From assembly GCA_900549845.1 (NCBI GenBank), contig URPT01000046.1, positions 1 through 10,793 on the forward strand: DNA of 10,793 nt, given 5' to 3'. The position numbers were made by a program, and so were the translations under genes. Below the pieces are notes generated by a model, which worked only from the letters and a program-made list of their open reading frames with translations, did not search any database and was not told where the DNA came from. Below, one piece after another: positions 6,616 through 10,793 of the stretch. How positions within the stretch are numbered: the first letter of the stretch is position 1; each line of letters starts with the position of its first letter. Source of the DNA: an uncultured Veillonella sp. GTDB lineage: Bacteria > Bacillota > Negativicutes > Veillonellales > Veillonellaceae.

Positions 6616-6978
6616 ATGAAACGAATGAAAAAGGTAGATATAATCGCTCGTGCAGAGCAGCTAGAGGATTTAAAAGAGGCGTTAAACAAGATTGGTATTC
6701 AAGGCATGACGGTGTCACAAGTCTTTGGCTGTGGCTTACAAAAGGGCCATACCGAAGTATATCGTGGCCAACAATATGATGTGAATTTAATTCCTATGGT
6801 AAAAGTTGAAACCGTTGTGTGTGATGTGCCTGTGGATCTCGTGATGGATACAGCACGTAATACATTACAAACTGGTGAAGTAGGGGACGGTAAAATTTTT
6901 GTATACGATGTAGAAGACGCGATGCGTATACGGACAGGTACAAGAGGCACCAAGGCCGTAACCGACGACGAAGCATGA
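6616..6978 (+). CDS. glnK: PII nitrogen-regulatory protein (GlnK/GlnB)
   Basis: This 120-residue PII protein is a trimeric sensor of ATP/ADP and 2-oxoglutarate that plugs AmtB when nitrogen is plentiful. Signatures are GIQGMTVSQVFGCGLQKGHT (residues 27-46), the T-loop TEVYRGQQYDV (46-56) with Tyr54 at the E. coli Tyr51 uridylylation position, TGEVGDGKIFVYDV (86-99) and RIRTG (104-108). Gln42, equivalent to Gln39 that holds Mg-ATP-2-oxoglutarate, is kept. The lysine equivalent to E. coli Lys58 is Met61 (sequence LIPMVKVE instead of LPKVKIE), and the usual Pro after Lys/Arg near residue 10 is Ala13. The ATG at 6616 has AGGAGA seven bases upstream; Met4 would align better with E. coli but lies too far from it. 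The position after amtB favours the name glnK over glnB. Confidence 0.95.
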   Translation: MKRMKKVDIIARAEQLEDLKEALNKIGIQGMTVSQVFGCGLQKGHTEVYRGQQYDVNLIPMVKVETVVCDVPVDLVMDTARNTLQTGEVGDGKIFVYDVEDAMRIRTGTRGTKAVTDDEA

Positions 6979-7002
6979 TAAATGAATACTAAAATAGAAA
7001 AG

Positions 7003-7028
7003 AGACGAGGTTTACCCTCGTCTTTTTT
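7003..7028 (+). terminator. Intrinsic terminator of amtB-glnK
   Basis: AGACGAGG (7003-7010) pairs with CCTCGTCT (7016-7023) around TTTAC, followed by a run of six T. It begins 24 bases after the glnK stop. Confidence 0.9.
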
Positions 7029-7088
7029 CTGTTTAACTCTTTTCGAGTAATGCTTCATATCATTATTATTATCAGAGTTTAGGAATAT

Positions 7089-7240
7089 ATTTTATTTTAA
7101 TGGGACACCTTTGTAACAAACGTTATGAAATGAGTGGTCTATACATAATGAGCGACTTAGCTCGCTTTGGAGCGAAGTTGTATAGACCACTCATTTCAAT
7201 ATACCGGCCGCTACGTTTTAGGGCCCCATTAAAATAAAAT
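7089..7240. repeat. Nested inverted-repeat element, MITE-like or large cruciform/hairpin
   Basis: This 152-bp unit fills most of the 290-base gap between glnK and the AsmA-like gene. Its ends, ATTTTATTTTAATGGG (7089-7104) and 7225-7240, are a perfect 16-bp inverted repeat. Further in, AAACGT (7118-7123) pairs with ACGTTT (7213-7218). A perfect 20-bp arm beginning TGAAATGAGTGG (7126-7145) pairs with 7179-7198. The centre adds a small stem, TCGCT 7162-7166 with AGCGA 7171-7175, around TTGG. The trinucleotide TAT lies directly outside each end (7086-7088 and 7241-7243) and could be a short target duplication. It encodes no protein. It could be a non-autonomous transposon remnant or an intergenic repeat family; other copies in the genome would decide. 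It is too long and lacks the T run expected of a simple terminator. Confidence 0.75.
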
Positions 7241-7253
7241 TATAAATGCATCA

Positions 7254-7262
7254 TGATATAAT
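7254..7262 (+). promoter_or_regulatory. Extended -10 promoter placing +1 on the start codon of the AsmA-like gene
   Basis: TGATATAAT (7254-7262) is a perfect TATAAT with the TGn extension. With the usual seven-base distance the first transcribed base is 7269, the A of the ATG. No Shine-Dalgarno-like sequence exists between the promoter and the start, which fits a leaderless mRNA. The -35 region (7234-7239, ATAAAA) falls in the right arm of the inverted-repeat element. Confidence 0.55.
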
Positions 7263-7268
7263 AATGCT

Positions 7269-8882
7269 ATGAAACATTACATACGTTCCTATTGGACAAA
7301 ATATAAACAATTGTATAAGAAAGGTCTAAAAGGCATTGCTGCTTTTCTTGCCATTGGAGCGATTATTTTCTTTGTATTGGCTACGATAGCGAGTCGTGGG
7401 ATGGGCGTTATCTTCAACGAGGTTATGGCTCGGCAAACGATGATGCGTGGTTCTGTAACCGTAGAGAGTTTAACTGCAACGCCGTGGGGGACATTATCCT
7501 TTACCGATTTGGTGTGGAAGGATCCAGAAGGTCGTGAATTGCTTACCGTTCCAAGTGGTAAGATTCGTGTCAATATGTGGGACGTAGTCACTCGTAACTT
7601 TAAGGCATCAGCTATCAATGGCATTGAGCTCAACGATGCTACAATCGTAGTCGATCTAGATGATAATAACCGGCTAGACTTCGTACCTGCATCGCCTGAT
7701 GTGAATAAGCCTCTCAATGAGGTGGAGCCGCGACCTAAGGTGCCTAAAAAGACTACGCAAGATCGGCAAGAGGAATTAGCCAAGAAGGTTCGTAATTTTA
7801 ATTGGGACGGTCAACATTTGGACCTTACCATTACACTTAGAAATAATCAGCTAGAAATCTTTCAGAAAAATCGTCACTATGTGATGAAGAATGTAGAGGC
7901 TAAAATCCATCTTGATAGTAAGCGCGCTATTCGCGTTGATATGGAAACTGGTAAGTTTGGTGGAACCGCTATTGGTGATGGAATGACACTAAAAGGACGC
8001 GTTGATTTAAAGGATGTGTTAAAGCATCGCATGCCTCAGCTAGATTTACAGTTTGATGTGAAAGGTGTAGACCCATCATCCCTTGGTTTTGGCGATAATA
8101 TTCATGATGCGATGACCTTGTTGACAAAGGTAACTGGTGATTTTAATCGACCGTTGGCTAAAGGCCGTGTAACGATGCCTATTTTACGTATTCCTGCGCT
8201 TACCTTTGAAAACGTCGTGGGTGATGTAATATACCAAGATGGCATTTTAAACTTTGAAAATGTTAATGCTAATGTGTACAGTGGCAAATTAGAGGCAAAA
8301 GGGGTATACAATTTAGATACAAGAGCCTATACCATTACAGGAGTAGCTAAGGATTTAGATAGTAGTGAGGCCCTTAAAACACCTGAGTTCGTCGTTCCTG
8401 TATCGGCTAATTTGAACTTTAAAAGCGAAGGTAAGCCTCGTGATATGGAGGTGTGGGGGAATTTCTGGTCTGGTGAAGGCCATTATATGCTCATTCCAAT
8501 TAAAAATATTACAGGAAACTTTCATAATAAAGGACGTCATTTATCCTTTAGTGATGTGACAGTTAATACGAATATTACGACTATTTCTACAGATGCGTTG
8601 CGTATCGATAATGGGCAGCTCACCATGGGGCCTCTCAACATTACATCACATGGGGGTAGTAATTTTATCCTCTACGACGAATCCTTCGATGAGATCGATG
8701 AGAATATGGATCGGATTAAAGAGGGGATGAAGCAAGCTGGTGAAAATAGTAAGCGTGCCTCTGAGTCAGCTAAAGGTATAGATAGCATCAAGGTTCCCGA
8801 TGATGTAAAAGAATCTGTTGGTGATGTAAAACGCCAAATGGATGAGGTGAAAGATGCTTTTAAAGGTATCAAAATAAAGTGA
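7269..8882 (+). CDS. AsmA-like, membrane-anchored periplasmic protein
   Basis: This 537-residue protein has a basic N-terminus (MKHYIRSYWTKYKQLYKKG), one membrane segment at about residues 22-42 (IAAFLAIGAIIFFVLATIAS) and a long extracytoplasmic part rich in short beta strands. Phrases such as VTVESLTATPWGTLSFTDL (63-81) and a mid-region NVNANVYSGKLEAKGVYN resemble the AsmA/TamB-type lipid-transport proteins that bridge inner and outer membrane; the exact subfamily is not clear. The last 70 or so residues (from about 470) are charged and helical (DEIDENMDRIKEGMKQAG, VKRQMDEVKDAFKGIKI), probably coiled-coil-like, which I do not recall from classical AsmA. TGA at 7254-7256 is in frame upstream with no other start codon before 7269, so this is the first possible start, yet it has no ribosome site. 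A role in the outer membrane or in lipid transport is inferred from the family only. Confidence 0.75.
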   Translation: MKHYIRSYWTKYKQLYKKGLKGIAAFLAIGAIIFFVLATIASRGMGVIFNEVMARQTMMRGSVTVESLTATPWGTLSFTDLVWKDPEGRELLTVPSGKIRVNMWDVVTRNFKASAINGIELNDATIVVDLDDNNRLDFVPASPDVNKPLNEVEPRPKVPKKTTQDRQEELAKKVRNFNWDGQHLDLTITLRNNQLEIFQKNRHYVMKNVEAKIHLDSKRAIRVDMETGKFGGTAIGDGMTLKGRVDLKDVLKHRMPQLDLQFDVKGVDPSSLGFGDNIHDAMTLLTKVTGDFNRPLAKGRVTMPILRIPALTFENVVGDVIYQDGILNFENVNANVYSGKLEAKGVYNLDTRAYTITGVAKDLDSSEALKTPEFVVPVSANLNFKSEGKPRDMEVWGNFWSGEGHYMLIPIKNITGNFHNKGRHLSFSDVTVNTNITTISTDALRIDNGQLTMGPLNITSHGGSNFILYDESFDEIDENMDRIKEGMKQAGENSKRASESAKGIDSIKVPDDVKESVGDVKRQMDEVKDAFKGIKIK

Positions 8883-8966
8883 TAAATGAAATATAAATGA
8901 TATTAACTCTCTTTCATTGTGCATTTATTTAGATGGTTTATAATAAATCTCCGTTATCATAATTTT

Positions 8967-8975
8967 TGATAAAAT
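8967..8975 (+). promoter_or_regulatory. Possible extended -10 promoter for the small secreted protein
   Basis: TGATAAAAT (8967-8975) is a TGn-extended -10 with one mismatch and would start RNA near 8982, nine bases before GGAGG (8991-8995). No good -35 is visible. TTATCA (8954-8959) and TGATAA (8967-8972) form an inverted repeat over it that could be an operator or chance. No convincing terminator for the AsmA-like gene is seen in 8883-8950. Confidence 0.4.
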
Positions 8976-9001
8976 ACTTTTGTGTTATTTGGAGGTTTTT
9001 T

Positions 9002-9397
9002 ATGAAAGCATCAAAACAATTCTCTATCGTTTTGGCCGCAGCTGTACTTGCTTTTGGCGCTGTTACAGTAGCACCACAACAAGCAGACGCTTCTTATGGC
9101 TACAAATATACTGATTCCCAACGTCCACCAGTATCTACTCCAACAGGTTATGTTAATCCAGCTATGGGTTCTACAGTAACTGTTACAGATCCTGCACCTA
9201 CTACAAATAAATTGACTACTCCTAAAGCTAGTACTACTATTGAAAACATTACTGTGACTAATGTTGCACCAAAATACTCTGATTACAATGATATTGCAGC
9301 ATACTCTCTAGCAGTAGCTGACTATTTCATGGCGAAGATCATGGCTATATATGGTAGTGGTAATACGGCACTTAACCGTTATGGTTTTGGCAGATAA
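9002..9397 (+). CDS. Small secreted Thr/Pro-rich protein, unknown function
   Basis: This 131-residue protein starts at ATG 9002, six bases after GGAGG (8991-8995). Residues 1-30 form a textbook signal peptide: KASK, a hydrophobic core VLAAAVLAFGAVTVA, and a QADA cleavage site before SYGYK. The mature part of about 100 residues starts Tyr-rich (SYGYKYTD), continues Thr/Pro/Ser-rich (about 42-90, e.g. TVTVTDPAPTTNKLTTPKAS) and ends with a possible amphipathic helix (DIAAYSLAVADYFMAKIMAI, 97-116) and a Gly/Tyr tail. It has no cysteines. I recognise no family. It converges with the stalk-domain gene and shares its terminator; both have similar signal peptides, suggesting envelope roles but not proving a shared pathway. 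Confidence 0.8.
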   Translation: MKASKQFSIVLAAAVLAFGAVTVAPQQADASYGYKYTDSQRPPVSTPTGYVNPAMGSTVTVTDPAPTTNKLTTPKASTTIENITVTNVAPKYSDYNDIAAYSLAVADYFMAKIMAIYGSGNTALNRYGFGR

Positions 9398-9452
9398 TAT
9401 AGTCATCAAATTTAGTAAAACTAATTTCGAATAATTATATATGCTATATAAT

Positions 9453-9478
9453 AAAAAGGTCCCGTATGGGACCTTTTT
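9453..9478. terminator. Bidirectional terminator between convergent genes
   Basis: AAAAAGGTCCC (9453-9463) pairs perfectly with GGGACCTTTTT (9468-9478) around GTAT. A run of T on either strand lets it serve both the + gene ending at 9397 and the - gene ending at 9535. Two further small inverted repeats follow on the - gene side: GCATAAA 9483-9489 with TTTATGC 9494-9500, and GTTGAG 9501-9506 with CTCAAC 9513-9518. Confidence 0.9.
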
Positions 9479-9534
9479 ATTTGCATAAATTTTTTTATGC
9501 GTTGAGAGCTTGCTCAACAATCTCTTAATTTCGG

Positions 9535-10281
9535 TTATCGATCTAATCCGTTAGCACGTTGGTATTCAGATTTGTCTGTAGATTGAGCTTGATCATCTGT
9601 AGTTACAGTATCTTTAGCTAAGGATTTCTTAATTTTAATAAGAGGTTTTTCTGTAGCCTTTGGATCTTCTTTTTTCTTTACATCATTTTGAGATGGTGGC
9701 AAGAATGTGTTGAGTTCATTCTTGTGAGATACCTCTGTGTTTGTAGTAGATGCTAATTGTGCACGTTGAGGGGCGATGAAGATTTCATCCTTTGTAATTT
9801 TTACATCGTTCAATAATAATTTGAATACTTGTGGTTTTACAAAGATAGTACCATCTACCTTGCGAGCTGCAGGCAAGAAGGATTCGGAAGTATCAAGGTT
9901 AATGATTTTTAATTTACCATGACGGACAACTTCTGCAGAATCTGGTTGGATTGCCAGTGTAGCAATGTTCATGTCCACTAATGCTGTTTTAGTAGGCTCA
10001 TCCCATGCCACCTTATAGCCTAAAGCTTCAGATACTTGGCGTAATGCTACGAGTGGCTGACCATCTACATAGATTACATTTTGTTGACCGTTGATAGGTT
10101 CAACCACTTTACCATCTACATTGATATGATGAGCAGTTGTAACAGATGCCGGTTTTTCAAGGTTCATAGCTGGACCTGGATTCTCCATGCCAATAGCCGC
10201 TTGTGCAGGTTGTGCCGTGCCAAATGTGAAAGCTAATGCACCTACAGCGATGCTAGATAAAATAAGCTGTTTTAATTTCAT
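9535..10281 (-). CDS. Stalk-domain (copper amine oxidase N-terminal-like) exported protein
   Basis: This 248-residue protein starts at the - strand ATG 10281-10279, six bases after GGAGG (10292-10288). The open frame reaches 10332, but that stretch has no ribosome site. Residues 1-29 are a signal peptide (MKLKQLILSSIAVGALAF, then PAQAA). Residues about 52-104 match the stalk domain common in Firmicutes exported proteins: HINVDGKVVEPINGQQNVIYVDG, then PLVALRQVSEALGYKVAWD and TKTALVDM. A second, weaker copy may span 110-170 (VRHGKLKIINLDTSESFL, DGTIFVKPQVFKLL, DEIFIAP). The tail from about 175 is Lys/Thr/Asp-rich, low in complexity and probably disordered. Stalk domains are thought to hold proteins at the cell surface or bind wall material; no enzyme domain is attached, so the job is unknown. 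It is divergent from the gene at 10470. Confidence 0.85.
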   Translation of the reverse strand: MKLKQLILSSIAVGALAFTFGTAQPAQAAIGMENPGPAMNLEKPASVTTAHHINVDGKVVEPINGQQNVIYVDGQPLVALRQVSEALGYKVAWDEPTKTALVDMNIATLAIQPDSAEVVRHGKLKIINLDTSESFLPAARKVDGTIFVKPQVFKLLLNDVKITKDEIFIAPQRAQLASTTNTEVSHKNELNTFLPPSQNDVKKKEDPKATEKPLIKIKKSLAKDTVTTDDQAQSTDKSEYQRANGLDR

Positions 10282-10299
10282 AAGTGACCTCCATAAGGT

Positions 10300-10305
10300 A
10301 TTATA
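10300..10305 (-). promoter_or_regulatory. Possible -10 of the stalk-domain gene
   Basis: TATAAT on the - strand (10305 to 10300) would start RNA near 10293, so the leader is only about a dozen bases and consists mainly of the GGAGG ribosome site. The -35 region is poor. The short leader is unusual but workable. Confidence 0.4.
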
Positions 10306-10412
10306 TCGTTCTGAATAAACTAACATTACCAAATGTATATGAATATTTTATTATAATTTTTAATTTTGTACAATCTAAATTAAAGACATGATTTATGGAT
10401 GAATAAGACGGT

Positions 10413-10441
10413 TTTATAACTATTGGTAGCTAGTATATAAT
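10413..10441 (+). promoter_or_regulatory. Promoter of the 3'-edge gene (TTTATA-17-TATAAT)
   Basis: TTTATA (10413-10418), a 17-base spacer and a perfect TATAAT (10436-10441). RNA would start near 10448, just ahead of AAAGGA (10452-10457). It diverges from the stalk-domain promoter; the 188-base gap between the two starts holds nothing else that I recognise. Confidence 0.5.
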
Positions 10442-10469
10442 TGATAGAAAGAAAGGATACTATGATATT

Positions 10470-10793
10470 ATGAAACCTATTAAGTGTTTTAAAAGCTCCT
10501 ATTCACAGAATCAGGTGTTTTTTGTTGAACAAAGCAATAGATATACAATCATTAATAATGAGAATAAAGGGATTATTGTTTTAGATGATGATTGGAATGA
10601 AGTAAAACGAATCTACATAGATGAAGATATCTTACTTCCTGAAATTATTTATGTGGATTTTTCTAGAAATAGATTGGTTCTAGTTTTGGAAGAAACATAT
10701 TGTTTTATTGACATAGACAATGAGTTTGTTAAGCTTATTCCAATCCCTCAGGAGTTTAAAACAGTTAGATTTAAAGCACTGTATCACTTTACT
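10470..10793 (+). CDS. Hypothetical protein, 5' part only
   Basis: An open frame starts at ATG 10470 and runs off the right edge after 108 codons. The ribosome site AAAGGA (10452-10457) lies 12 bases upstream, slightly far. There is no signal peptide (MKPIKCFKSSYSQNQVFF), so it is probably cytoplasmic. The sequence alternates short strands and turns: YTIINNENKGIIVLDDDWNE, IIYVDFSRNRLVLVLEETYC, FIDIDNEFVKLIPI. This rhythm resembles a beta-propeller or other repeated-sheet protein, but I recognise no family. Codon use is very AT-rich compared with amtB and cstA. The rest of the gene is outside the window, so function and length cannot be judged. Confidence 0.7.
   Translation, partial: MKPIKCFKSSYSQNQVFFVEQSNRYTIINNENKGIIVLDDDWNEVKRIYIDEDILLPEIIYVDFSRNRLVLVLEETYCFIDIDNEFVKLIPIPQEFKTVRFKALYHFT

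Noticed and set aside
8885..8918. Terminator after the AsmA-like gene (AATGAAA with TTTCATT)
   Set aside because: Only seven AT-rich pairs around a 20-base loop and no adjacent T run.
10462..10473. Three-codon ORF (ATG ATA TTA TGA) overlapping the start of the last gene, as a reinitiation device
   Set aside because: AAAGGA is only four bases from this ATG, which is too close, and such tiny frames arise easily in AT-rich DNA.
1..10793. CRISPR array, tRNA, rRNA, phage or transposase genes
   Set aside because: No regularly spaced direct repeats, no cloverleaf-like sequence and no matching protein were seen on either strand.

Overview
The window looks like chromosomal DNA of a low-GC Gram-negative-type Firmicute (Negativicutes), most likely Veillonella or a close relative. 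This is inferred from gene content and style, not from a marker gene. The supporting signs are AT-rich intergenic DNA with GGAGG ribosome sites, a CstA-type pyruvate/peptide carrier, a stalk-domain (copper amine oxidase N-terminal-like) exported protein, and an AsmA-like protein, which implies an outer membrane. There are no rRNA or tRNA genes, no CRISPR array, and no transposase or phage gene.

Layout. Positions 1-159 hold the 3' end of a GNAT acetyltransferase. Positions 246-1109 hold hisJ (histidinol-phosphatase). It is followed by a short membrane-segment ORF that runs in frame into the 3' remnant of hisF, broken by a TGA where HisF normally has Trp, and then a terminator. Positions 1632-3655 are a self-contained cstA unit with a strong promoter, a structured leader and a strong terminator. 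Positions 3770-5041 encode an unrecognised exported protein with AT-rich codon use and a possible internal duplication. Positions 5079-7028 are the nitrogen module amtB-glnK: an operator-like 26-bp palindrome on the -35 box, a terminator hairpin in the amtB leader, the ammonium channel, the PII protein and a terminator. Positions 7089-7240 hold a nested inverted-repeat element. Immediately after it, 7269-8882 encodes a membrane-anchored AsmA-like protein that seems to be expressed from a leaderless mRNA. A small secreted Thr/Pro-rich protein (9002-9397, +) and a stalk-domain protein (9535-10281, -) converge on one bidirectional terminator. The window closes with the 5' part of an AT-rich unknown gene (10470 onward, +).

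How the genes fit together. The clearest functional pair is amtB-glnK, ammonium uptake plus the PII protein that gates the channel. CstA would suit an organic-acid fermenter through pyruvate uptake. hisJ beside a broken hisF suggests local decay or rearrangement of a histidine-biosynthesis locus; an intact hisF may exist elsewhere. The last third mostly encodes exported or envelope proteins.

Most of the window is ordinary chromosomal content. The points most worth a second look are the amtB leader (palindrome plus internal terminator), the inverted-repeat element abutting a leaderless-looking gene, the hisF remnant, and a substitution in PII at the position of the 2-oxoglutarate-contacting lysine.
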